A stretch of DNA of 37,076 bases, taken from positions 1 to 37,076 of the forward strand of contig JAFRYG010000069.1 in assembly GCA_017441205.1 (NCBI GenBank). The letters are read 5' to 3'. The stretch is from Pseudomonadota bacterium (GTDB lineage: Bacteria > Myxococcota_A > Bradymonadia > UBA4248). Each line of letters opens with the position of its first letter. Position 1 is the first letter of the stretch. Positions 8,802-17,093 of the stretch are shown in pieces. The notes beneath the pieces are model-generated. The model ran no database searches. It saw only the letters and a list, made by a program, of their open reading frames with translations, and was not told the DNA's origin. Made by a program: the position numbers and the translations under genes.

Positions 8802-10877
8802 ATGAACCATAGATTTAACCGCTGTATCCTTGCAGCGCTGTTGTCAGTTTGCGTGAGCTCTCAAGCCTATGCTGAGGGCTTTGATGTGCGTCAGTTTTAT
8901 TCCATCGCCGGAAGTGAAGGCGTCTTTAGCGTTGAATCATCCAAAACGCTCGAGCATTTGGGATACGACATCAAACTGATGACCGATTATGCGAATACGC
9001 CGCTCAAATTATCCTACGAAGGGGATGATACCGATAATGCAAGACTCGCTCATCTCGTTTCGATGAACCTTTCTGCTGCAATCGGCGTACTGAATTTCCT
9101 CGAAGTCGGAGTTTCTGTGCCCTTTGTTGCCTACGAACACTACAATAAATACTACCAGTACTACAGCGCAATTCCCGAAACCGGCATTCCAAAAGCAGAA
9201 ACCGGCGTTCTGGGTGATGTACAGGTTCGTGCAAAAGGTACGATCCTCAAACGCGAGGACTACAGCGGATTTGGACTGGGTGCCGGCGTCATTCTGTCTA
9301 TGCCTACGGGAAAGCAGTCCGCTCTGATCGGCGATGTTTCCATGTGGGGAAGACCTTATATCACACTCGATTATGAAATCGGTCCGGTCGAAATGATGCT
9401 CAATGCCGGATTCACTTTCCGCAAAAAAGCCGAATTCATCGATTATACATCGTCCCACGGCTTTAATTACGGATTTGGTATCAACTACCATGCTGTCAAA
9501 GACTGGTTGGATATCAAGGGCGAAATCTATGGCGAAACCCCGATGAGCAAGAAAGCCACTCAGGGACGTTATCAGGCTGCCGAATTCCTGCTCGGTCCAA
9601 AACTGAATACGCCCATCGGGCTGAACCTGACTGCAGGTGCCGGTGCCGGTATCGGCGATGGTACAAAGAATCCGAGATACCGGGTCCTGTTCGGTATCGA
9701 ATATCAGCCCGCCAATAAAGATACCGACGGCGATGGCATCTATGATCGCAATGATGCATGCGTCGATCTGCCCGGTGTCGAAGAATTCGAGGGATGTCCT
9801 GCACCCGATTCCGATGGCGATAAATGGTGCGATCCATGGCTCACCAGCGAGGAACTCGCTGCGAAATTCGATTGCCGCATGACCGATGAATGCCCGAATG
9901 ATGCTGGCCTCGATGAATTCTCCGGATGCCCGATAGCCGATACCGACAGCGATGGTTGGTGCGATGCCTGGATTACCGATCCCGAAATCGCTGCAAAATA
10001 CAATTGCAAGATGACCGACGAATGCCCGGATGTCGCTGGCGTGGACGATTTCTCCGGATGTCCGAATCCCGATACCGATAAGGATAAATGGTGTGATCCC
10101 TGGATTACGGATCAGGCGATTGCCGACAAGTATGCCTGCAAGATGTCAGACCGTTGTCCGGAACTTGCCGGTGATGATGAATTCAGCGGTTGTCCGACCG
10201 GTGACAAGGATGCCGATGGCCTCTGCGATCCATTCGTCGAAGAACTGGGGCTGTTTGAGCTCTACTTCTGCGCCGGAACCGATAAATGCCCGGATGTTGC
10301 TGAAGATTTCGATGACTTCGAAGATGAAGACGGTTGCCCGGATCCCGATAATGATCACGATGGTATCTGCGATCCCTGGGTCGCAGAACAGGGACTCCTC
10401 GAACAGTATGCCCAGTATTGCCGCGGAACTGACCAATGCCCGGCAGAACCTGAAACCATCAACGGTTATAAAGATGATGATGGCTGCCCCGATAAGGGTA
10501 AACAGGTCGTCTTCGTGCTCGATGACAAGATCGAAATCAAGGATAAGATTTATTTCGATAACAACAAAGCCACTATTAAGAAGAAATCCAACTCCCTGCT
10601 CAATCAGATCGCAGCATCTATTCTCGCAAACCCGGATATCAAGCACCTGTCGGTCGAAGGTCATACGGACGATACCGGCAAATATGAGCACAATATCGTC
10701 CTGAGCCGTCAGAGAGCACAGGCCGTCGTCGATTACCTGATCAAACAGGGCGTTCCGGCCGAAAAACTGAGTGCTGTCGGTTACGGCCCCGATCGTCCTT
10801 TGGATCCGGCCAAGACGAGCAAAGCTCGTGCGCTCAATCGTCGTGTTGAATTCCTCATCACAGAGCGCAAAAAATAA
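8802..10877 (+). CDS. OmpA-family outer membrane protein with TSP3-like calcium repeats
   Basis: GGAGGAG precedes the ATG by a good distance. Residues 1-24 are a signal peptide (cleavage after AYA). Residues 25-305 look like a beta-barrel of alternating hydrophobic strands. About 306-580 holds repeats starting with DTDGDGIYDRNDAC and then a recurring unit of roughly 45 residues: Asp-rich loop, WCDPW, a helix with AxKxxCxMTDECP, and DEFSGCP. The end (580-691) is an OmpA peptidoglycan-binding domain: IYFDNNKATIKK, VEGHTDD, LSRQRAQAVVDYL, NRRVEF. The protein probably links the outer membrane to peptidoglycan through a calcium-stiffened spacer. The WCDPW-helix insertion between TSP3-like loops is unusual. 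A single-gene transcript is likely. Confidence 0.88.
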   Translation: MNHRFNRCILAALLSVCVSSQAYAEGFDVRQFYSIAGSEGVFSVESSKTLEHLGYDIKLMTDYANTPLKLSYEGDDTDNARLAHLVSMNLSAAIGVLNFLEVGVSVPFVAYEHYNKYYQYYSAIPETGIPKAETGVLGDVQVRAKGTILKREDYSGFGLGAGVILSMPTGKQSALIGDVSMWGRPYITLDYEIGPVEMMLNAGFTFRKKAEFIDYTSSHGFNYGFGINYHAVKDWLDIKGEIYGETPMSKKATQGRYQAAEFLLGPKLNTPIGLNLTAGAGAGIGDGTKNPRYRVLFGIEYQPANKDTDGDGIYDRNDACVDLPGVEEFEGCPAPDSDGDKWCDPWLTSEELAAKFDCRMTDECPNDAGLDEFSGCPIADTDSDGWCDAWITDPEIAAKYNCKMTDECPDVAGVDDFSGCPNPDTDKDKWCDPWITDQAIADKYACKMSDRCPELAGDDEFSGCPTGDKDADGLCDPFVEELGLFELYFCAGTDKCPDVAEDFDDFEDEDGCPDPDNDHDGICDPWVAEQGLLEQYAQYCRGTDQCPAEPETINGYKDDDGCPDKGKQVVFVLDDKIEIKDKIYFDNNKATIKKKSNSLLNQIAASILANPDIKHLSVEGHTDDTGKYEHNIVLSRQRAQAVVDYLIKQGVPAEKLSAVGYGPDRPLDPAKTSKARALNRRVEFLITERKK

Positions 10878-10884
10878 TCATTCG

Positions 10885-10970
10885 GCTGCCGGCCTTTTCG
10901 GCAGCTCGCTGCATGGATGTTCGGTTTCTATTGATTTGGGCGCGATTTCTTTCGCGCCTATTTTGTTTTT
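10885..10970 (+). terminator. Two hairpins ending the OmpA-family gene transcript
   Basis: GCTGCCG and CGGCAGC (10885-10905) form a first stem without a T run. GGCGCGA and TCGCGCC (10939-10958) form a second stem followed by TATTTTGTTTTT, a canonical intrinsic terminator just before the ribosome site of the next gene. Confidence 0.75.
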
Positions 10971-10980
10971 GGGGTGATAT

Positions 10981-13900
10981 ATGGCCGCAAAGAAAAATAA
11001 CACGGATGAAAATGTTGAAGTTAAGCCAAAACGCACTTCCCGAAAGAAAATAGATACAGATACACAGGAAGAAACAAAACCCAAACGTGTTTCGCGAAAG
11101 AAGAAAGATGAAGAGAATAGCCCCGTCGTCGCTGAGATGACGCAGAATGCCGATATTTCAACCGAAGAATCGTCGCCCTCTGGAGAAAATTCCAATCCTC
11201 AGGCGATCCAGCTCTTCGATTCGGGCGTGCGTTTGGTCCGAAAACGCGGAACATTCAGGGAAAATCCCAATAAAAGTGTATCGGACGAAAACGAAACAGA
11301 CTCCGGTTCACAGCAGCGGCAAGAGCCTCCCCAAAATATCAATATTAAAGGCTTGAGCAGAAAACGCGGCTTTTTCATGCCGAAGGAAGATAACACCAAT
11401 AAGCTGTCTTCTGATGCTGCGCAGGGGGATATGAATGCAACAGGGGCTGCAGCAGCAAGATTCGCGGCTCATCAGCAGGATGAATCCCCAAAGGAACAAT
11501 TTGTTCCCAAAAAACTCGATTATACGCCGAATTATTATTTACCCGGTACCGGGCCTGCCCGGGATTTGAGTCAAAAAATCAGCCGCCGAAAAGGTACTGC
11601 CCTTACCAACATTCAGGCCAGTGAACGGCTGGAACGGTATTCCGGTGTTTTTCGCAATCATGTTCAGGACAGACCGCCGTGTTTGCAGAATATCTTTGTT
11701 CCGGAAGAGGAAATTGTCGATAAAAGAATCACGCCGGAAATGATTCATCATCTGGTGTCGGAACTCGGAAATGCTGATATTTTAAGCCGGTTTTCCGATG
11801 CCGCCAATCACGTGTGGCTTTGGAACGTCGTTCGTGACTGGTACCATCGGCTCGAGCTTCCGGACGAAGCACTTGAACCACAGCCCCTGTCCGACAACAA
11901 CAATGCATTTGTTCCCAAAACCATCGAACAGGTGACGACGCCTGTCGCAGATGAAGACGATGAAATCGTCGAGCCGGGCCCGGATCCCGTCATCGAGGCC
12001 ATCTTCGAGATTTTCAATGATCCCATCGTCCCCATTGGGATCAATTCCAGTGATGAAGCAGAAATCAGATCGTATCATTGCGCAGCGCACGCCGGCAGAA
12101 TCACTAAATTGTTCGGAGATTGGGCGAGGTGTCTTGAGTACATCGACAAAAATGTGACGGGTGGTCCGGAGAATAAGTATCTTTCGGATTGTTTTTTGGA
12201 GCGCTTTCAGAACATTTTGGCGATCGATTATGACTCTGCCCAAAAACAAGGCGTTACGCTTCCTGATTTTCAGATAAAAAACAGATTCTATCTGGATGAT
12301 ATCGATCTGCTCCTGCTTTGGCTGATGGCAGGATTCGAGATAGATCCTGAGTTCCGGAATGCCATGCGCTCCACCTGGGACCAGCAGACCATTGTCTATA
12401 TGAGTTCGGGAACACTGATGCGCTTCTTCTGCACAAATCCTCAGGAACGTGCAGATTTGATGGCACGCCTTGCGCCTTCGTCCGTGATGGCATCTGCCGG
12501 ATTGTTCAGGATTGTTCAGGGATCTGTACCGACTCAGCCGCTTTCGTTCGAAATCATTATTTCGGAACAGATTATTCGTCAGTTTGTGGGGGTCATGTCG
12601 CTTTCGGTGGCATCGACGCAATATGCGGAACTCGTCATTCCCGATCTTGCGCCGGATACCTTCATGGCCGATACGCACGAAAAAACATTCGACATTATTC
12701 GCAACTATCTCGAACGACCCAGCCTGAACAAACAGCACAATCTGCGCCATGAAAACCTCGACTTTATTCCATCTCTGGCATTTCTGGTCGAGGGTTTGCC
12801 CGGAAGCGGACGTGCAACACTCGTCAAAATTGTCGCTTCGCGCCTGAATCGTCCGGTGATCATTCTGCAGGGGAGTCCTTTGGCTGGAATCCATCCGACG
12901 GATTGCGAGGAATATCTCAAATCTCTGTTTACCGATGCCTCGCTGATGAACGCGTTCATCTGTGTGCGCGACGCCGGTCCTCTTTTGACCGAGGAACGGA
13001 CAGCTTCCATATTTGCTCGCCAATTGGCTGTTCAGCCGGTCGTATGCGCGTTTTGCGTGGAACTTGCGGTTAAGGTTCATCCCGTGATTGAACCTTACGT
13101 CACGTTTAAAACCAAGATGGACGCGAACCTCAAGGACAGTGCTGTTTCATTCTGGCTGCAGCACCTGAATCTGCCCAACCTGGATCCTCAGCATATCGAT
13201 GTCGTCGCTTTGAGTCAGCGCATGGCTCTGCAGCCTTTTCAGATTCAGAAAGCGACAAAGCTTGCGTATTATTCCGAAAATATTTCCAATGAACATCGCA
13301 TTGAAGTGACCAATTCTGCACTCGAAAAGGCTGCTGCAGTTCAGGTCACAAAGAATATCGGCAATCTGGCCTTCGTGTCCGATCCGGAGATCGATTTGAC
13401 GGATGTCATCGTCAGCGATGATATCATGGAGAAGATCAAGCAGATTATCGGTTCGGCCATCAATCGTCGGCGCGTTCTTTATGAATGGGGCCTTTCCAAG
13501 CGCATCCGGCGCGGTACGGGCGTCATCGCGCTCTTCGACGGCGAACCCGGAACCGGTAAAACCCACAGCGCCGAAGCAATTGCGCACGAACTGGGGCTTT
13601 CGCTGATGCGAATCAATATCGCTACCATGGTCGATAAATATATCGGCGAAACCGAAAAGAATCTGACGACGATATTCGAACAGGCGCGGCCGGATATGCA
13701 GCTTCTGCTCTTTGATGAGGCAGATTCACTGTTTACCAAGCGTACGGCAAACGTCTCAAAATCGAATGATCGTTATTCCAATATGAGCGTCAACGTATTG
13801 CTGCAGCTCGTCGAGCGATACGAAGGCGTGAGCATTCTGACGACAAATCTCAAAAATGCCATCGATCCTGCTTTTGAACGACGTATTACCTACAAGGTAT

Positions 13901-14178
13901 ATTTCCCGATGCCTAAACAGCCGGAGCGCGAGCGGCTGTGGCGCTATATGTGTCCCCCCGAAATCGTGACCGCCGAACCCATCGATTATGAGTGGCTTTC
14001 GGAACTGGAAATGAGCGGCGGTGAAATCAAAAATGCTGTTTTGACGGCGGCATTTATTGCTGCTACCCAGGGCGAACTGCTCAACAGCGAAATCCTTTAT
14101 AATGCCGGCGTTGCTGAAGCGGTTGCTGCAGGACGCGTGCTGCGCCGCTATGAATCCGGTGAGGATTTTCACGATTAA
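10981..14178 (+). CDS. Large AAA+ ATPase with one degenerate and one intact ATPase module
   Basis: 1065 residues; GGGGTG lies 4-5 bases before the ATG. The first 200 residues are charged and probably disordered, with repeated PKRTSRKK and PKRVSRKK motifs. A middle part (about 200-590) is unrecognised. A first P-loop, GLPGSGRAT near residue 603, has the Walker A Lys replaced by Arg and a weak Walker B (FICVRDAG), so it is probably inactive. The second module near 854 is complete: GEPGTGKTH, LLLFDEAD, sensor TTN and FERRI. The arrangement resembles Cdc48-like remodellers and the ATPases of phage-tail-like injection loci. The substrate is not evident. The methyltransferase gene follows after 6 bases, so they share a transcript. 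Confidence 0.82.
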   Translation: MAAKKNNTDENVEVKPKRTSRKKIDTDTQEETKPKRVSRKKKDEENSPVVAEMTQNADISTEESSPSGENSNPQAIQLFDSGVRLVRKRGTFRENPNKSVSDENETDSGSQQRQEPPQNINIKGLSRKRGFFMPKEDNTNKLSSDAAQGDMNATGAAAARFAAHQQDESPKEQFVPKKLDYTPNYYLPGTGPARDLSQKISRRKGTALTNIQASERLERYSGVFRNHVQDRPPCLQNIFVPEEEIVDKRITPEMIHHLVSELGNADILSRFSDAANHVWLWNVVRDWYHRLELPDEALEPQPLSDNNNAFVPKTIEQVTTPVADEDDEIVEPGPDPVIEAIFEIFNDPIVPIGINSSDEAEIRSYHCAAHAGRITKLFGDWARCLEYIDKNVTGGPENKYLSDCFLERFQNILAIDYDSAQKQGVTLPDFQIKNRFYLDDIDLLLLWLMAGFEIDPEFRNAMRSTWDQQTIVYMSSGTLMRFFCTNPQERADLMARLAPSSVMASAGLFRIVQGSVPTQPLSFEIIISEQIIRQFVGVMSLSVASTQYAELVIPDLAPDTFMADTHEKTFDIIRNYLERPSLNKQHNLRHENLDFIPSLAFLVEGLPGSGRATLVKIVASRLNRPVIILQGSPLAGIHPTDCEEYLKSLFTDASLMNAFICVRDAGPLLTEERTASIFARQLAVQPVVCAFCVELAVKVHPVIEPYVTFKTKMDANLKDSAVSFWLQHLNLPNLDPQHIDVVALSQRMALQPFQIQKATKLAYYSENISNEHRIEVTNSALEKAAAVQVTKNIGNLAFVSDPEIDLTDVIVSDDIMEKIKQIIGSAINRRRVLYEWGLSKRIRRGTGVIALFDGEPGTGKTHSAEAIAHELGLSLMRINIATMVDKYIGETEKNLTTIFEQARPDMQLLLFDEADSLFTKRTANVSKSNDRYSNMSVNVLLQLVERYEGVSILTTNLKNAIDPAFERRITYKVYFPMPKQPERERLWRYMCPPEIVTAEPIDYEWLSELEMSGGEIKNAVLTAAFIAATQGELLNSEILYNAGVAEAVAAGRVLRRYESGEDFHD

Positions 14179-14184
14179 TGCAAT

Positions 14185-15525
14185 ATGGAAAAAGGGACCG
14201 TTACTCAATACGATGATGAATTCAATGGGGTGATCATCAATGAAAAGGGCATCGCCATTTCTGTGCCCGGGGCATTGGTGGGAGAAGAAATTCATTATCA
14301 TATCGAACATATCAGTCCTCATGCACCGAAGGGATGGGGGCGGTGTGATGGATTGCTCAATAATATCTCGCCGGATCGCGTCAAACCGCCTTGCGGCGTC
14401 GCATGGCCTGTGGCTGGCGGATGCTCCGGATGTCCGTTGATGCATGTTTCGGATGCGCTTGAACAGAAACTCAAAACGCAGTTTGTTTTGAATGCACTTC
14501 AAAAAGCGGGCGTTAATTATATTCACAGTCTGTCGTTTCATTCTCCTGCAGGTACCCTGAATTATCGCAACCGCACGGATTTGGTGGCTGCCGAAAGAGG
14601 GGGAAGACTCGTTTTGGGGTCGTACAAGCCGCGTTCACACGATGTCATTGTGACGACATTTTGTCCGATTCTTCGCATGCCCCTTAATTCCATCATCAAA
14701 CAGGTCGTCCGGGCGACCAATGATCTGCGGATCCCCGCATGTAAGCCGGTCGTCCAGATATCGGGTGCGCTTCGCTATGTATCGTTGTTTGCCAATGAAA
14801 ATCGCGAGGTTCTGGTCGACCTGGTTTGTAAAAGTGCAGCAGGATATCCGCCGGTTTGGCTGGAATCATTCGCAAAGCGGCTCATGGCGTTTTCGCCGGT
14901 TCGCGGCGTAAGCTATTCTCTGAATGATTCCCCGAACAATGCCATTCGGGTGGCGCCGTCGCAGACGATTTGCGGAGTTTCGCGCCTGACCGAACATCAT
15001 GGATCGACAGCTTCGCTGTTTTCGGCGTCTGGATTTACGCAGCTCAATACGGAGATTGCGGCAAAAATCTATCAGTCGGCTCGTGAATGGGCAAACATGC
15101 GGGCGAACGTCGTGTGGGATCTCTATTGCGGTGCTGGTGCATTCGGACGGACGTTTGCGCCCGCCAAATCCTTGTATGGTGCAGAATTCAGCGAATCTGC
15201 AATCGAAGCAGCCCGTTTGGTATCTCAGAATGATCCGTTCGATACGCATTTTGAGGTCATGGATTTGGAAAAAGTGTGGCCTCAATGGCCTGAACCCGAT
15301 GTGGTTCTCGTCGATCCTCCGCGCAAGGGCTTGAGTACAAACGTGATCAGACATCTTCTTGCGATGAAGCCTCCTGCGATCTTTTATATGAGCTGCAGTC
15401 CCGAGACGTTTGCACAGAATGTTTCGGCATTGTCGGAAAGCTATGTTTTGGAGCGCATTGAGGGCTTTAATATGATGCCTCAGACGCGGCATATCGAATT
15501 GCTTGGATTGCTGCGCAAGCGATAG
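14185..15525 (+). CDS. RNA (uracil-5-)-methyltransferase, RlmD/TrmA family
   Basis: 446 residues. Residues 1-65 match a TRAM RNA-binding domain. Cysteines in PPCGVAWPVAGGCSGC, with a later FCPI, fit the [4Fe-4S] site of RlmD-type enzymes. The SAM-dependent part has FTQLNTEIA, WDLYCGAGAFG, VDPPRKG and the catalytic YMSCSPETFA Cys. Family enzymes methylate U747 or U1939 of 23S rRNA or U54 of tRNA; the cluster cysteines favour an rRNA enzyme such as RlmD, but the target base cannot be read from sequence. It starts 6 bases after the AAA+ gene, so expression is coupled. A palindromic element with a T tract ends the transcript. Confidence 0.88.
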   Translation: MEKGTVTQYDDEFNGVIINEKGIAISVPGALVGEEIHYHIEHISPHAPKGWGRCDGLLNNISPDRVKPPCGVAWPVAGGCSGCPLMHVSDALEQKLKTQFVLNALQKAGVNYIHSLSFHSPAGTLNYRNRTDLVAAERGGRLVLGSYKPRSHDVIVTTFCPILRMPLNSIIKQVVRATNDLRIPACKPVVQISGALRYVSLFANENREVLVDLVCKSAAGYPPVWLESFAKRLMAFSPVRGVSYSLNDSPNNAIRVAPSQTICGVSRLTEHHGSTASLFSASGFTQLNTEIAAKIYQSAREWANMRANVVWDLYCGAGAFGRTFAPAKSLYGAEFSESAIEAARLVSQNDPFDTHFEVMDLEKVWPQWPEPDVVLVDPPRKGLSTNVIRHLLAMKPPAIFYMSCSPETFAQNVSALSESYVLERIEGFNMMPQTRHIELLGLLRKR

Positions 15526-15550
15526 CGAGGATTGGGATATGCAGAAAAAA

Positions 15551-15582
15551 CGCCGTATTGCCTGCAGGGCAATAGGCGTTTT
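15551..15582 (+). terminator. TAT/ATA-bulged-C palindrome acting as terminator (copy 4)
   Basis: On the minus strand CGCC-TAT-TGCC, loop CTGCA with one unpaired base, GGCA-ATA-C-GGCG. On the plus strand TTTT follows the stem, placing it as the terminator of the methyltransferase transcript. Confidence 0.65.
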
Positions 15583-15587
15583 CGCAA

Positions 15588-15616
15588 AGCGTATGCGGGC
15601 GAATGCCCGCATAGCT
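15588..15616 (-). repeat. Palindromic element with TAT/ATA-bulged-C core (copy 5)
   Basis: On the minus strand AGC-TAT-GCGGGC, loop ATTC, GCCCGC-ATA-C-GCT. It is 9 bases from copy 4 in the same orientation; the stems differ in sequence but the core is identical. Confidence 0.75.
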
Positions 15617-15631
15617 GCGCTCAGAAAAGGC

Positions 15632-15658
15632 AAAAAAAATCCCCTCTGGCGAGGGGAT
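15632..15658 (-). terminator. Intrinsic terminator of the unrecognised 301-residue protein gene
   Basis: On the minus strand ATCCCCTC and GAGGGGAT pair perfectly around a 4-base loop, followed by eight T residues, 6 bases after the stop codon. Confidence 0.88.
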
Positions 15659-15664
15659 GAATGA

Positions 15665-16570
15665 TTATGGAACGAGGTTTCCGGCGGGGGATGGTGTCGT
15701 AGAACCGTTGACGACGGGGCCTGCCGGCACGACGGGCGGTGCAAATGTAGGAATCTGGCCGCTTCCTATGACGCCATTGATCGTTTGCGTCGAAACCCAG
15801 ATGAGGAATGCAGGGGCGAGTGTCATGGCGATGGCTTCAAACACGGACTTGTGAATTTCGTCGTGGCATTTTTCGGCGACATCATCGTCGAATTCCTTGA
15901 GCATAGCCTTTTTGAGCATCTCCGGAACGGTGATATTGGGCAAACCGAAGGAAGGGCATGAGATGAGCGGCCATGTGACATTGGGCATCGGGGCTGCGGC
16001 GGGAGCCGGGAAGGCGGCATAGGCCGGATACCATGGAAAACCGGGAACCATGACGTTATCGATGTATTTTTTCAGGCAGTTTTCGACGCCCTTGCCGACG
16101 GCATCGCGCCATTTTGCATAGTGTTTGCGCAGGACAAATGCGGAATGTCCCGGATAGCTCTTGAAGAGATCGTAGAACTTTCCGTCCGCCTTGAGGCAGC
16201 CCCTTTTGCCGACGACGACTGGGCCGTTGATCTTGAGATCGCTGAATTTCAGGGTCAGACGCCACTGGTTGAAGGCAAAATCCACAGCACTGATCATCGT
16301 ATAGATGAAGGTTTTGTAGGCTACTGTCATCGTCGAAGCTGTCGACGTATGATAGGTATGGGCATCCTGCGTTTTGAAATAGGTCATGAAACCGTCTGCA
16401 AAATCATATCCCATGCCCCATTTGCTCTGGGTGACGCCATTGACATAATTGTCCTTGCGTTCCTTGCCCTCCTGCTGCGGCGCTTTCCAGCTGTCCGCGG
16501 GAGGAAGAACGTGTTGGTGAGATGCCATCGATAAATCTGCCAATACCGGGAAGAAAATTGCATTTGCCAT
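15665..16570 (-). CDS. Unrecognised 301-residue protein, possibly particle- or tail-associated
   Basis: I do not recognise a family. The ATG at 16570 has GAGGA at good spacing; the frame upstream lacks one. There is no Sec signal peptide. The N-terminus (MANAIFFPVLADLSMASHQHVLPP) is hydrophobic and aromatic. The centre is rich in Lys, Tyr and Trp. A stretch near 195-225 is Pro/Ala rich (FPWYPAYAAFPAPAAAPMP). A helix near 260-275 precedes a Gly/Pro/Val tail (GSGQIPTFAPPVVPAGPVV), a composition I associate loosely with phage-tail and injection-system proteins. Only four or five cysteines. It has its own strong terminator. The nearby AAA+ ATPase, convergently oriented, is the only contextual hint; the link is speculative. 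Confidence 0.6.
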   Translation of the reverse strand: MANAIFFPVLADLSMASHQHVLPPADSWKAPQQEGKERKDNYVNGVTQSKWGMGYDFADGFMTYFKTQDAHTYHTSTASTMTVAYKTFIYTMISAVDFAFNQWRLTLKFSDLKINGPVVVGKRGCLKADGKFYDLFKSYPGHSAFVLRKHYAKWRDAVGKGVENCLKKYIDNVMVPGFPWYPAYAAFPAPAAAPMPNVTWPLISCPSFGLPNITVPEMLKKAMLKEFDDDVAEKCHDEIHKSVFEAIAMTLAPAFLIWVSTQTINGVIGSGQIPTFAPPVVPAGPVVNGSTTPSPAGNLVP

Positions 16571-17093
16571 ATCGATTCCTCGTGATTTGGAGTTCTCATT
16601 AAACACACTAAAACCCAAATTCATCATATATGCAAAATAGAATCCCGTCCAGGAATTTGAACAATTTCTCAGTGAGAAAAGTCACCGCATAATATGGTTT
16701 TGCAAGGAGATGGGTGATCTTTTCTTTTGCTCTCCAAAAGAACGAACAGCCGGTAATACTTGATCAATTCAGTCCGAAATGCTTCGTATGCCCCAGTTTC
16801 AGACCCTGTCTGGGGCATGATAACCCCACCCTCTGAAGCACCAAAAAGACAATCGGTCACATTATAATGTTACAGATGCTTGATTCCTGTTCAAAGCAGG
16901 CGTATTGAAAAAATTTTTAATAAGGGTCTGCACTCAGAGCCCTGATGATCACCTTGATCGATCTGGTTTTTCTTCCCCGCTGAGGGGGTATCTGCTGCAA
17001 AATCTGCATCAGAGAGAATTAACGTTGGTTTAATATACGCTTACATGTCCGCCTTTGTAGTTGGTGGGTGTACTTTTTTTCGTTTGAATCAGA
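16571..17093. other. Intergenic region with two palindromes, no convincing gene
   Basis: Between divergent genes. TTTCTCA-G-TGAGAAA (16666-16680) is a compact perfect palindrome, operator-like in form. ATGCCCCAG and CTGGGGCAT (16788-16818) pair around a 13-base loop. A 63-codon minus-strand frame (16669-16860) lacks a ribosome site and any recognisable feature, and I do not call it. Confidence 0.5.

Noticed and set aside
11782..13080. 432-codon minus-strand frame opposite the AAA+ ATPase
   Set aside because: Antisense shadow; no ribosome site and no family resemblance.
16669..16860. 63-codon minus-strand frame starting with GTG
   Set aside because: No ribosome site, no recognisable feature, and it overlaps a palindrome.
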